A DNA stretch of 64,000 nt from Bacteroidales bacterium (GCA_024401355.1 JAKSLF010000010.1:1-64000); one strand, 5' to 3'. Shown: positions 9,301-17,662, numbered from the stretch's first letter. Numbers and translations: made by a program. The notes: a model not told the origin generated them from the sequence alone.

Positions 9301-9578
9301 TTCAAGCCTGTCTGCTGCTGAGCCAACGACACAACCTGCGACTGGAAGCCTATACAGCTAACGTTCAATGTCTGTGCTGCCGCATTATCGACTTTTAAAG
9401 AGAAGTTACCATCAAGGTCAGTCACTGTACCTTGAGTAGTGCCGGAAACAATCACCGATGCACCAGGGAATGGAAGACCCTGCTGGTCGTAGACTGTTCC
9501 GTTTACCTGTGTTGCCTGAGCCCAAGCCCCGACTGACACTAGGAACATCAGTAAGATACTGAAAATTTTGCTTTTCAT
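6384..9578 (-). CDS. SusC/RagA-family TonB-dependent outer-membrane transporter
   Basis: This 1064-residue protein imports oligosaccharides through the outer membrane using TonB energy. A signal peptide (1-21, ending AWAQ) is followed by a carboxypeptidase D regulatory-like domain (about 24-105), then EEVVAVGYG and the plug with the SusC signature GSRGANGVILITTKNG (about 215-230), then the 22-strand barrel ending in ...FVIGANLNF, a typical C-terminal aromatic. No N-terminal FecR-interacting STN domain is present, so it is probably not directly coupled to an anti-sigma factor. It is the first gene of the operon, and no HTCS or ECF regulator is adjacent. Confidence 0.96.
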   Translation of the reverse strand: MKSKIFSILLMFLVSVGAWAQATQVNGTVYDQQGLPFPGASVIVSGTTQGTVTDLDGNFSLKVDNAAAQTLNVSCIGFQSQVVSLAQQQTGLKITLQEEAIGLEEVVAVGYGSVKKKDLTGSVATVNSETLAAVPVASATEALTGKMAGVQITTTEGSPDAEMKIRVRGGGSITQDNTPLFIVDGFPVESISDIPASEIEDMTVLKDASSTAIYGSRGANGVILITTKNGTDGKFAVSYNAYYAVKKIAKTLDVLDAGDYARWQYEYALLSDKMSGYESFFGSYNDIDLYDNAPVNDWQDLTFGRLGHTFNHNVNITGGTDKIKFSMGYAHMGDKAIMETSKFSRDNANLKLNAKPWQPVTLDFSVRYSKTNIYGGGANDVTSAYDSDKRLKYSVIYTPIPLANLDPNAGSDDDDLGNLYNPLQALADNDRQQERHTLNMGAALTIEPVKNLKLKSEVGYETYRNADQRYWGTTTYYVKNVPSADNQNMPAVQFATTERTRQRNTNTISFDFKKILPEPNHLSVMVGEEYVYTKSKRQTNVVHGFPVTFKAQDAWKLSTQGTANSIENFISPNDYILSFFGRANYDFDSKYLLSATFRADGSSKFADGNRWGYFPSAALAWRVSSEEFMAKTQDWLTDMKLRVSYGTAGNNNIPSDQINQMYENKTTTWVNGYGNYWAPSKTMANKDLKWETTVTRNVGLDYTIWNGKLSGSIEAYLNTTKDLLINFKTSGTGYDTQYRNMGETENKGLEFQITWNAINRDNYGLTIGANIGFNKNKITDLGLMEDWGESSMWASTEIQEDFWVAKGGRVGQIKGYRNAGRYEVSDFEGYDATSGKWILKEGVASDATVVSTKLRPGTMKIKDLNNDGLIDSNDQEIIGDTNPKHTGGLNINGRVFWFDIALNFNWSYGNDVYNANKIEFTSTGKYQYRNMIDDMAAGKRWTNLNEDGTLCNDPVKLAQMNQGTTMWSPYTDRMVLTDWAIEDASFLRLNTATIGYTVPKALTQKYKVNNLRFYATCYNVFCLTNYSGYDPEVSTMRKTNLTPGVDYSAYPKSRQFVIGANLNF

Positions 9579-9705
9579 AAATCTACATTTAACTTTAATT
9601 CTTTACTTATAGGTATCAAATCATTTCCCTCAATTTCACTCGGCTTCAACCTACCTAGGTTTTAGGTCTAAACCATCACACGCATTGAGTCACGATTCAA
9701 CACTA

Positions 9706-9713
9706 CAAAGATA
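9706..9713 (-). promoter_or_regulatory. -7 element upstream of susC
   Basis: TATCTTTG on the minus strand matches TAnnTTTG; no good -33 TTG lies at the ideal spacing, consistent with an activated promoter. It implies a leader of about 120 nt, within which the complement of 9658-9674 can fold (GGTTTAGACCTAAAACC). The 435 bp between susC and menC otherwise hold only divergent control DNA. Confidence 0.55.
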
Positions 9714-9962
9714 TTAACACTATTAAACAACATTGTAATACAATCGTTTGCAATAAGGGGGAATTTTTGACACTATTGTTTTTTTAGCGTTACACCACTA
9801 TTTACCTAAAATACTATATATCAACACTATCACAAAAAGTCTCCTATATTAATAACATCTAACAGACAATTATATTCCATAAAAAATGAAAACAATTTTC
9901 CCTTCTGTTAGAATTAGTTTATTCCTATGTTATTCTATTATTTTTCTCCTATCAACTGCTTT

Positions 9963-9997
9963 TTTGACGACACCGGTCGTTCACTCATCTATTTTTG
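9963..9997 (+). promoter_or_regulatory. Promoter of the menC operon
   Basis: TTTG at 9963-9966 and TATTTTTG at 9990-9997 are 23 bp apart. A second -7-like box, TATATTTG, lies at 9999-10006. Either gives a very short leader before the ATG at 10014 and argues against the longer frame that opens at 9927. Confidence 0.6.
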
Positions 9998-10013
9998 TTA
10001 TATTTGCGTCACT

Positions 10014-11087
10014 ATGAGTTTATTTATACATACATATCCTGTCAGATTGCAGTTCAAACAACCGGCAGGCACTTCTCGAGGAGTATACACTTATCGCGAC
10101 ATTTGGTACGTAACGGTTTCCGACACCACTACTGGAAATATCGGAATAGGCGAATGTGCTCCACTACCCGACCTAAGTTGTGATCGCGGTCCTAATTATT
10201 ATTCACGCCTATTGACTGCTTGCCAGACTACTGAGCATTTAGGTTACATAGACTATGATATGCTCTCTAATTGTCCCTCTATACTGATGGGACTCGAAAC
10301 GGCTTTCCGCCATCTGCAGACTCGCTCTTTCAAACTCTTCGACAATAGTTTCACACGTGGCGAAATGTCTATTCAAATCAATGGACTTGTCTGGATGGGC
10401 AATTATGACGAAATGCTTTCACGCATTGCCGAAAAACAAGAAAAGGGCTTCAAGTGCATTAAACTCAAAATTGGAGCTATCAATTTCAAAGACGAACTCA
10501 AGCTAATCGAAATCATCCGAAGCAATTTCACAAGCAGTCAAATAGAACTCCGTGTCGATGCCAACGGCGCTTTCAATGCCGAAGATGCTATGACCAAGAT
10601 CAAACAACTCGCTAAATACGACATCCACTCCATCGAACAGCCTATCAAGCCTGCACAATGGGATAAAATGAATAAACTATGTTGCTATAGCCCTATCCCT
10701 ATCGCCCTCGACGAGGAACTTATCGGCATCAATAACACAAAGAATAAAAAACAACTTCTTAGCACAATAAGACCCCAATACCTGGTTCTCAAACCTTCTC
10801 TTCATGGCGGTTTCCACGGCTCAGAAGAATGGATTTCTTTGGCTGAACTAATGGGCATCAAATATTGGGTGACGTCTGCTCTTGAAAGTAATATAGGACT
10901 CAATGCTATCGCACAATGGACTGCCGAACACTCACCTACTCTGCCACAGGGATTGGGAACCGGACAGTTGTTCACCGACAATTTTCCTACTCCTCTCACT
11001 CTCATCGGAGAACAAATGTGTTACGACAATTCAATAACGCCTTCTCCAAGCGATTTTATCAAATGGGCAAAAAATAACAAACAATAA
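10014..11087 (+). CDS. menC: o-Succinylbenzoate synthase
   Basis: This is an enolase-superfamily enzyme of menaquinone synthesis that dehydrates SHCHC to o-succinylbenzoate. The visible landmarks are GIGECAPLPDLS near the N-terminus, the KLKIG catalytic lysine motif, the metal ligands in RVDANGAF, EQPI and ALDEEL, and KPSLHGG in the barrel C-terminus. The ORF can be extended upstream to 9927, but the extension is hydrophobic, overlaps the promoter and is not part of the family, so I start at the ATG at 10014 (357 residues). It heads a four-gene operon whose third gene is menE. Confidence 0.93.
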   Translation: MSLFIHTYPVRLQFKQPAGTSRGVYTYRDIWYVTVSDTTTGNIGIGECAPLPDLSCDRGPNYYSRLLTACQTTEHLGYIDYDMLSNCPSILMGLETAFRHLQTRSFKLFDNSFTRGEMSIQINGLVWMGNYDEMLSRIAEKQEKGFKCIKLKIGAINFKDELKLIEIIRSNFTSSQIELRVDANGAFNAEDAMTKIKQLAKYDIHSIEQPIKPAQWDKMNKLCCYSPIPIALDEELIGINNTKNKKQLLSTIRPQYLVLKPSLHGGFHGSEEWISLAELMGIKYWVTSALESNIGLNAIAQWTAEHSPTLPQGLGTGQLFTDNFPTPLTLIGEQMCYDNSITPSPSDFIKWAKNNKQ

Positions 11088-11107
11088 TTTCATTCAATCC
11101 TTTCACA

Positions 11108-12655
11108 ATGCGATTCCTTCATTTTTTACTTCTTATCTCACCACTCATCTTGTCAGCTTGTTCGTCGTCTGTCATTACTATCCGAACTATCGGCGACTCA
11201 ACTATGGCTGATTACGAAGAGAATACTACCGAAACTCGAGGCTGGGGAGAAATGTTCGGCCATTTTGTCAATCCACGAAAGGCTAATGTTGTCGACTATG
11301 CACGCGGAGGTAGAAGTTCTAAGAGTTTCTACGAGGAAAAACTTTGGCAGACTGTTCTCGACTCTACTCGCAAGGGCGACTACATACTCATTCAGTTTGC
11401 ACACAATGATGAAAAAAACAATGGTCTCGAAGGCGACGACGGCAGAGGAACTGCTCCTTGGGGACAATACCGCCAATATCTTGAGCGATATATCGACGAA
11501 GCTCGCGAAAAAGGAGCTACGCCTATCTTTGTCGCACCTATAATTCGTAGATATTTCGACTCCAACGGAAGAATTACACGCAAGGGACAACACGATCTGT
11601 CTTCATCAATTGAGGATACTACTAAAAATTACATCCTAGTGATGAAAACTGTTGCGAAACAAAAGAATGTCCCTTATGTCGACCTCACTTCACGTACTCT
11701 TCAAATGACTGAGTCTGCCGGTCCAAAACTCTCAAAGCAGCTTATATATGTCAGCGGCGACAACACTCATACACGAGCCTTCGGTGCTGCTCATATTGCC
11801 AAAGCTGCTATGAACGAGATGAGAGACATGAAACTTATCGGCAATGTTTGGAAGGATTGTCGACTTGTCGTCAACCCACAGATTATTGATTTGGGCAATA
11901 TATATACTGGCAACGCTGTCGAATACACTTTCGATGCTCTAGCTGTAAACGGCGAAACTACCGACCGACACATTTATGATATTACGACAAATGACAATGT
12001 GGGTATTCGCTTTTCTGGCGATACAGAGTCCACCACTCATCTCTACACCGACACTATCGGTGGAGTTTCTTTCATCGCTTCATTTACTCCAACAACTCCA
12101 GGTCCTGTCGAAAAAAATATCATTGTGTCAACTCCCGGAGCACATGAGAATATAACAATAAAGGCCAATGTCATAGAGCCTGCTGAACGACTTCCTATGT
12201 CTGTCACTTTCTCTGACATCGCCAGCAAACCTGCCGACGAACACTTTTGCCATGCATCTGCTCCAACGCTTTCCGGTCTCAAGTTATCTGCCGATGGCTC
12301 TTCTGTAATTACAGAAAACGAAGAATGGCCAGCAGACATTGACGAGAGCGGTTCACGATATATCGAACTATATATAATTCCTCAAAGCACTACAACTATT
12401 ACCGACATAAGTCTGAAGACCGACTCCGACTTGTGCTATCGTATTGCCGCAAGCCGTGGTAAAGGGTTCTTCCCTAGAACTACTCTGTTCGAATGCTTTA
12501 CTCCTGGCCATAGCGAATCTGTTTCCGCTCATACTTCTATGACCGTAACTCCTAACGAACGTATCGTGATTCGCATCTACCCATGGAGCAGAGAAAGGAC
12601 TTCCAAACTTTTCACTATAAAGGATATTACTATTAAAGGTATTTCATATAAATAA
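11108..12655 (+). CDS. SGNH-hydrolase lipoprotein, rhamnogalacturonan acetylesterase type
   Basis: This 515-residue lipoprotein (lipobox ending at C18, LILSAC) has an N-terminal SGNH domain (about 23-245). Block I is GDSTMADYE with nucleophile S32, the Gly block is ARGGRSS, block III is FAHNDEKNN, and block V is DNTHTRAFGAAHIA, with Asp and His of the triad. This pattern is that of CE12-like rhamnogalacturonan acetylesterases. The remaining half is a beta-rich region without a domain I can name. It sits 20 bp after menC and 5 bp before menE, an unusual place for a polysaccharide esterase, but back to back with the susC operon, which may share its substrate. Confidence 0.85.
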   Translation: MRFLHFLLLISPLILSACSSSVITIRTIGDSTMADYEENTTETRGWGEMFGHFVNPRKANVVDYARGGRSSKSFYEEKLWQTVLDSTRKGDYILIQFAHNDEKNNGLEGDDGRGTAPWGQYRQYLERYIDEAREKGATPIFVAPIIRRYFDSNGRITRKGQHDLSSSIEDTTKNYILVMKTVAKQKNVPYVDLTSRTLQMTESAGPKLSKQLIYVSGDNTHTRAFGAAHIAKAAMNEMRDMKLIGNVWKDCRLVVNPQIIDLGNIYTGNAVEYTFDALAVNGETTDRHIYDITTNDNVGIRFSGDTESTTHLYTDTIGGVSFIASFTPTTPGPVEKNIIVSTPGAHENITIKANVIEPAERLPMSVTFSDIASKPADEHFCHASAPTLSGLKLSADGSSVITENEEWPADIDESGSRYIELYIIPQSTTTITDISLKTDSDLCYRIAASRGKGFFPRTTLFECFTPGHSESVSAHTSMTVTPNERIVIRIYPWSRERTSKLFTIKDITIKGISYK

Positions 12656-12660
12656 TAACA

Positions 12661-13662
12661 TTGGCTATATCAGACGACATAAGGTCATTTATCAACGAAT
12701 GGAACGACTCATCTAGTTCCGTCCTGGTACACACGTCCGGATCTACAGGTACGCCCAAACCTTTCTTGGCTGAAAAAAAACGCATGGAGGCAAGTGCTCG
12801 TATGACATGCGATTTCCTCGGACTGAAAAAGGGAGATTCGGCACTACTCTGTATGCCTTTAAAATATATTGCAGGAAAAATGGTTGTTGTTCGTTCTATC
12901 GTTCGCGAATTAAACATCATTCCTGTCGAACCATGCGGACATCCTCTTCATGATGTATCTTGCCACATCCATTTTGCAGCAATGACTCCAATGCAGGTGT
13001 TCAACACTCTGCAAGACGCCGACGAAACGAAAAAACTAATGGCTGTCGACAATCTTATCATTGGAGGAGGCTCTGTCGATGCCAACCTTGCTTCTAGACT
13101 AAGGTCTTTCCCTAACAAGGTCTACTCTACATACGGCATGACCGAAACGCTTTCCCACATCGCTATGAGACGCATCAATGGCGATGAAGCTTCCGAATGG
13201 TACACACCAATGCCTGGAGTGACTGTCTCGCTGAGTCCCGACAACACACTCGTCATTAATGCCCCTAGCGTCAATCCCGATTTGCTCACTACCAATGACA
13301 TTGCCGAGATCAACAGCCAAGGACAATTCCGAATTATCGGACGCAAGGACAACACTATAAATTCTGGAGGTATCAAAATACAACCAGAAGAGGTCGAAAC
13401 TCTCCTCAAACCAGTTTTCGACTCACAAATAAAAGCTCCATTCGCTATTTCGTCTCTGCCCGATGATAAGTTTGGCGAGATTCTTGTACTCGTAACACCC
13501 GATAATACGTTCGATGATCTTTTGATTCTCAACACTTGTCAATCTGTTCTGCCACATCTCTGGATTCCCAAACGTATCATACGTTCCGAGATTCCATATA
13601 CCGAGACTAACAAGGTTGCACGTCGCAAGCTAAAGGATCTTATCAGAACTTTTTGTCATTAA
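12661..13662 (+). CDS. menE: o-Succinylbenzoate-CoA ligase (AMP-forming), TTG start
   Basis: This ANL-superfamily enzyme activates o-succinylbenzoate for menaquinone synthesis. The AMP-binding loop HTSGSTGTPKP lies at about residues 22-32, with YGMTETLSH and GRKDNTINSGGIKIQPEEVE further on. At 333 residues it has the short Bacteroidales form. The first in-frame ATG (12784) would delete the nucleotide loop. An in-frame TAA at 12649 leaves only ATA, ATA, ACA and then TTG, so TTG at 12661 is the best start. It lies 5 bp after the upstream stop, suggesting translational coupling. Confidence 0.92.
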   Translation: MAISDDIRSFINEWNDSSSSVLVHTSGSTGTPKPFLAEKKRMEASARMTCDFLGLKKGDSALLCMPLKYIAGKMVVVRSIVRELNIIPVEPCGHPLHDVSCHIHFAAMTPMQVFNTLQDADETKKLMAVDNLIIGGGSVDANLASRLRSFPNKVYSTYGMTETLSHIAMRRINGDEASEWYTPMPGVTVSLSPDNTLVINAPSVNPDLLTTNDIAEINSQGQFRIIGRKDNTINSGGIKIQPEEVETLLKPVFDSQIKAPFAISSLPDDKFGEILVLVTPDNTFDDLLILNTCQSVLPHLWIPKRIIRSEIPYTETNKVARRKLKDLIRTFCH

Positions 13663-13685
13663 TTCCAACATGATACTATAAATAT

Positions 13686-15542
13686 ATGAAGAAGTTTTTT
13701 CCACTTTATATTACAAATCTTTTTGGTGTGATGAACGACAATGTCCTCAAGACTCTTGTCTGTTTCATTGCAGCCTCTTGGGTCAATGAGGAGTATCGCT
13801 CAATTGTTGTCAACGCTACTGCCGGAGCTTTGGTTCTGCCCTACCTTTTATTCTCCCCACTTGCCGGCAAACTACCACAACTCTATTCCAAGCTACAGGT
13901 ATTCCGCTGGTGTAAAATTCTTGAATTACCTATCATGCTCATTGCAATTCTCGGATTCTACTACGAAAATATATGGATCGCTATCTCCGCAGTCTTGCTC
14001 ATGGGACTACAAAGCGCTATATATTCTCCTTCAAAATATGGACTAATAAAGGACATTGGTGGCACAGAAGGCATTTCCACCGGCATGGGAGGCATGGAGG
14101 CTATCGCTTTCCTAGGCATGCTTCTTGGCACTGTTGCTGCTTCATTCCTTGCTGAACTGCCCAATAACAACATTTCATTCATTGTACTAATCGCTTTGGC
14201 TACTCTTGGCCTTATTGCTTCAACAACAATCCATGCCGATGAGAAGCATTCTACTATAAAAACGTCAACCAATCCTATCAAGTTTCTTCGCGACACTTCA
14301 CACCTCATCGGACAATACCGTGGTCTCCACCACGTGATTCATCTATTGTCTCTTTTCTGGTGGCTCTCTGCGTCTTTACAGACTATACTCATCATTTACT
14401 GCACTTCCGACATGGGCCTAACACCTTCTGAAACTGGATATATACTGGCACTAACAGCTATCGGCATAACTGCCGGATGCCTGGTCGGCGGACAGCTCGA
14501 TCACAAACTTTTTATGCTTGGCTATGTTCCACAACTCGGAATGCTCGACGCTATTTTACTCCTAGCAATCTTCTTTGCAGAACCATCTCCTGTCATATTC
14601 GCCATTCTAGTTGCTTCAGTAGCTTTTATTGGCGGCCTTTTCAAGATTCCACTCGATGCCGAAATACAAAAACGTGTAAGCCACAAGGAACTCAATGTGG
14701 TCCTCGCATACTTCAATCTGGTATCTTTTATTTACATTTTTATGGCTTCGGCTACCAATATCATCGTAACATCTTTCTTCCCTAATAGATACGTCTTCTT
14801 GGCAATCGCTATCGTTATTGGCGTCTCTTCCATCATTTTCATTTTCGACTACAAGGCTGTCCTATGCTTCTTTGGACGAGAACATATCCGACTCCACTAT
14901 GACATAGACAATACAGGACGAAACAATCTGGACACCGTCGAAGGAGAGAACCTCCTCATTTTGCCACAACATGTAGCCGTAATCGATCCTCTTATGCTGT
15001 TTGCCGAACTCTACGATAAGAAAATCCAACCTCTTGTCGATGAAGATTATTTCCACATTCCCGTCATTGGACACGTTCTTTCTCTCTTCAACGCTGTTGA
15101 AGTGCCCGACCTTCGTCGCTCTCGTAAAGGCTTGGACAAGGTCAAACAACTCGACTCTATCATCCTCAACAGCCTTAACAAAGGAGATAACATACTTTTC
15201 TATCCGTCAGGACACATCACAACCGATGGAGTCGAGACTATAGGGTCACGACACCTCGCATATAACACAGTCATCAATCTTCCCGAAAACACAAAGGTAA
15301 TAGGCATTCGCATCAGAGGACTTTGGGGCAGCCAATGGAGCCGCTACGGCCTAAACGCTACACCTTCAATTGTCTCCCTTCTTGCCAAAAGTGCACTTTT
15401 GATATTTAGCACGTCTATTTTCTGGATGAAAAAACGTAAGGTCACACTCGAATACGTCGACATTACCGACAAAGTAAAAACATGGAGACAAGGAACAAAA
15501 CTCGAGTTCAATGCCCAACTCGAAAATTTCTACAACTCCTAA
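13686..15542 (+). CDS. MFS transporter fused to 1-acylglycerol-3-phosphate acyltransferase
   Basis: Residues 1 to about 400 are a twelve-helix MFS domain similar to lysophospholipid transporter LplT (NLFGVMNDNVLKTL at the first helix). From about 420 a PlsC-type acyltransferase follows, with block I QHVAVIDPL (H-x4-D kept, the usual preceding N replaced by Q) and block III FYPSGHIT. The layout resembles the transporter plus acyltransferase parts of the Aas/LplT lysophospholipid salvage system without an acyl-ACP synthetase. Family knowledge suggests flipping lysophospholipid inward and re-acylating it. It is the last gene of the menC operon, 23 bp after menE, and ends 2 bp from the convergent transglycosylase gene. 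Confidence 0.88.
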   Translation: MKKFFPLYITNLFGVMNDNVLKTLVCFIAASWVNEEYRSIVVNATAGALVLPYLLFSPLAGKLPQLYSKLQVFRWCKILELPIMLIAILGFYYENIWIAISAVLLMGLQSAIYSPSKYGLIKDIGGTEGISTGMGGMEAIAFLGMLLGTVAASFLAELPNNNISFIVLIALATLGLIASTTIHADEKHSTIKTSTNPIKFLRDTSHLIGQYRGLHHVIHLLSLFWWLSASLQTILIIYCTSDMGLTPSETGYILALTAIGITAGCLVGGQLDHKLFMLGYVPQLGMLDAILLLAIFFAEPSPVIFAILVASVAFIGGLFKIPLDAEIQKRVSHKELNVVLAYFNLVSFIYIFMASATNIIVTSFFPNRYVFLAIAIVIGVSSIIFIFDYKAVLCFFGREHIRLHYDIDNTGRNNLDTVEGENLLILPQHVAVIDPLMLFAELYDKKIQPLVDEDYFHIPVIGHVLSLFNAVEVPDLRRSRKGLDKVKQLDSIILNSLNKGDNILFYPSGHITTDGVETIGSRHLAYNTVINLPENTKVIGIRIRGLWGSQWSRYGLNATPSIVSLLAKSALLIFSTSIFWMKKRKVTLEYVDITDKVKTWRQGTKLEFNAQLENFYNS

Positions 15543-15544
15543 TC

Positions 15545-16477
15545 TTATCTTCTTGTCAAATCTGGAATTAGAATTTCATACGTTTTCTTTCTAATATTTG
15601 TCAATTTGTTTTGTCGCAACCAGGGATTATATTCTCTGATTGACTTATATGTCGTTTCATTATCCAAAGCAAATTGGGCAATGTCTTCAATAGTGCCATC
15701 AACTGTTATTTTTCTCATGTTGGGCATTCTGTAGCAGTCACTCTCTTTTACGTCAAAACCAAACACACCAGGATTGCTCATTATAAGTTTTATCGCAGCT
15801 ATTCTAAATATATACCTTGCTGTTTCTTCAGTCCATAATATGTCATAGAAATAGTTCTGCTGCTGTCTCGACATGTTTTTATGAGCTCTGGCTTGACCTC
15901 CATTATATGCAGCAGCAACAAGAGCCCACGAACCTAATGACTCGTATGATTTTCTGAGCATCTTGCATGCAGCTTTTGTACTTTTGATCACATCACACCT
16001 CTCATCTACTTCATCATTTATCTCCAACCCATTCTCTTTACCTGTTGCTTCCAAAAACTGCCAAAAGCCGACAGCGTCTTTTCCCGATCGTACTGTTGCC
16101 GACAACACGCTCTCCGCTACCGCCAAATACTTAAAATCATCAGGAATTCCATTCTCTTTAAGAATTGGTTCTATTATTGGGAAATATTTACGTGATCTCT
16201 TAATTGCCAATATTGTATTAGTATGCCCAAATGTATTCGATACAATCTCTCTATCAAACGACTCATAGACGTCCAGCCTCTCCAATGGCATTTTCTCACC
16301 AAATAGCTCATATCGCTCAGGCACCATAGGAGTTGTCACATGCTGTGGACATGCCACACTATCCATCAACAAGGTTTCATCCGTGCAATCCCCATCAGCC
16401 CCCTTCGACGATGTCAATGTATAAAATAATATTGTCACAAATGCGCTCGCACCAAAGAATATCAATGTTCGCTTCAT
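15545..16477 (-). CDS. Lytic transglycosylase (SLT domain)
   Basis: This 310-residue exported peptidoglycan lytic transglycosylase is of the MltD/SLT family. An N-terminal hydrophobic segment (about 3-24) serves as signal or anchor. The catalytic glutamate is E122 in YLAVAES, and the later motifs GFWQFLEATGKENGL, DVIKSTKAACKML and AAYNGGQ are the usual SLT blocks. A C-terminal tail (about 245-310) looks like a single degenerate LysM-type module (TYKSIREYNPWLRQNKL). It is monocistronic and converges on the MFS-acyltransferase gene. Confidence 0.9.
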   Translation of the reverse strand: MKRTLIFFGASAFVTILFYTLTSSKGADGDCTDETLLMDSVACPQHVTTPMVPERYELFGEKMPLERLDVYESFDREIVSNTFGHTNTILAIKRSRKYFPIIEPILKENGIPDDFKYLAVAESVLSATVRSGKDAVGFWQFLEATGKENGLEINDEVDERCDVIKSTKAACKMLRKSYESLGSWALVAAAYNGGQARAHKNMSRQQQNYFYDILWTEETARYIFRIAAIKLIMSNPGVFGFDVKESDCYRMPNMRKITVDGTIEDIAQFALDNETTYKSIREYNPWLRQNKLTNIRKKTYEILIPDLTRR

Positions 16478-16521
16478 ATCAACTGTTTTTGTCTAATATA
16501 TATTTTAGCCAACGGCCACTT

Positions 16522-16565
16522 TACACAAAAAAAAGAAGGACAAAGCATATAAATTAGCTTTGTCC
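16522..16565 (-). terminator. Terminator downstream of tRNA-Ser
   Basis: GGACAAAGC (16538-16546) pairs with GCTTTGTCC (16557-16565). On the minus strand the stem is followed by TTC and a run of eight T. It lies 10 nt past the tRNA 3' end. Confidence 0.9.
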
Positions 16566-16574
16566 CTCATAAAG

Positions 16575-16659
16575 CGGAAAGACAGGGATTCGAACCCCGG
16601 AAGCCTTGCAGCTTGCCGGTTTTCAAGACCGGTGCATTCGACCACTCTGCCATCTTTCC
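16575..16659 (-). tRNA. tRNA-Ser (anticodon TGA)
   Basis: Read on the minus strand, the 85-nt sequence begins GGAAAGATGGCAGAGTGG, has an anticodon loop with TGA (TCTTGAAAA), a long type II variable arm and a T-loop GGTTCGAATCC. The acceptor stem GGAAAGA pairs with TCTTTCC, followed by discriminator G. CCA is not encoded. It is class II as expected for serine. Confidence 0.96.
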
Positions 16660-16817
16660 AATATCTTTAAGTTCTTTGTCAACCTCGTTCCCTTTGTTTG
16701 ACGATGCAAAGGTAGAAACATTTTTTATTCTGTGCAAGTGTTTGAGCAAAAAAATGCATGTTTTTTTTCATTTTTCTTTTTTAGGGATACAAAAATGATT
16801 TATCAACTATTTTTTTC

Positions 16818-16825
16818 TATATTTG
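16818..16825 (+). promoter_or_regulatory. -7 element upstream of the Hpt gene
   Basis: TATATTTG matches TAnnTTTG; no clear -33 is seen. It puts transcription start near 16831 and supports the ATG at 16860 over the upstream TTG at 16833. Confidence 0.5.
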
Positions 16826-16859
16826 TACCTAGTTGCTGATCATTAAACAAACAGACAAA

Positions 16860-17309
16860 ATGATAGACCTAACTTACCTCCACTCCATCTCTGATGGCGA
16901 CAAAGATGTCGAAAAAGCACTCATCGGTATCTTCCTCGAACAACTGCCCGAATTCGAAAAGGATCTTACCAACGCTTTCGCACAAAAAGATTTCGCCACT
17001 CTGGCCGCAAATGCACACAAAGCAAAATCATCCATCCAAGCAATGGGAATGGAAGACCTTGCTAAACAACTCAAGCGTCTGGAAATGCTTTGTAAGCAAT
17101 TATTCGTCAATCAAGCACTATCCAACAACACCGACGACAAACGTATAGAGGACTATCAAAGACAACTCTCTTCACTGCCAGATGACCTCAAGACATGGAT
17201 TGATGAAAGATTTTCTAAAAAAGACATGCTAAATGCAATAGAAGATACAATTATTTTTTATAAATTGCAGGCGGAATTTGCTAAGAATGAACTGACAAAG
17301 GGATTATAG
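16860..17309 (+). CDS. Hpt-domain phosphotransfer protein
   Basis: This 149-residue cytoplasmic protein is made almost entirely of one helical histidine-phosphotransfer domain. The signature is AHKAKSSIQAMGM, with the phosphorylatable histidine at H53. Such stand-alone Hpt proteins shuttle phosphate between hybrid kinases and response regulators; no kinase is adjacent. It is followed 13 bp later by a STAS-domain gene, so the pair probably forms one operon. A longer frame starts with TTG at 16833, but the promoter box favours the ATG chosen. Confidence 0.85.
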   Translation: MIDLTYLHSISDGDKDVEKALIGIFLEQLPEFEKDLTNAFAQKDFATLAANAHKAKSSIQAMGMEDLAKQLKRLEMLCKQLFVNQALSNNTDDKRIEDYQRQLSSLPDDLKTWIDERFSKKDMLNAIEDTIIFYKLQAEFAKNELTKGL

Positions 17310-17322
17310 CCAATCTTCAAAA

Positions 17323-17637
17323 ATGAAAACTATGATAGAAGTAATTGAAAACGAAGGAGTCGTAACAGCATCAGTAGTAGGTACCGACCGTATTACCGTA
17401 GCCAATGTTGCAGAACTCAAGACTATATTAATATCTAAACTTAAAAGCGGCGCCGCTAAAGTTGTCCTCGATCTGAAAAACGTCAAATTCATGGACAGCA
17501 CAGGCATTAGTGTCCTCATCAGTAGCCTCAAGACTTCACGCGAGAGCAACTCTAAATTCGTCATCGCAAACATCCAACGCGATGTCCTCAAACTTTTCGA
17601 GTTGATGAAGCTCGACAAGATTTTCGAAATAGAATAA
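17323..17637 (+). CDS. STAS-domain protein (anti-sigma factor antagonist-like)
   Basis: This is a single 104-residue STAS domain of the SpoIIAA/RsbV type. The phosphorylation site motif is FMDSTGISVL with S59 as the expected target. Such proteins act in partner-switching, being phosphorylated by a HATPase anti-sigma kinase and dephosphorylated by a PP2C phosphatase. Neither is in the operon, so partners are elsewhere. Pairing with an Hpt protein is noteworthy. A strong terminator follows at 17663-17694. Confidence 0.88.
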   Translation: MKTMIEVIENEGVVTASVVGTDRITVANVAELKTILISKLKSGAAKVVLDLKNVKFMDSTGISVLISSLKTSRESNSKFVIANIQRDVLKLFELMKLDKIFEIE

Positions 17638-17662
17638 TCACGTTTTATATACTCAACAACAA

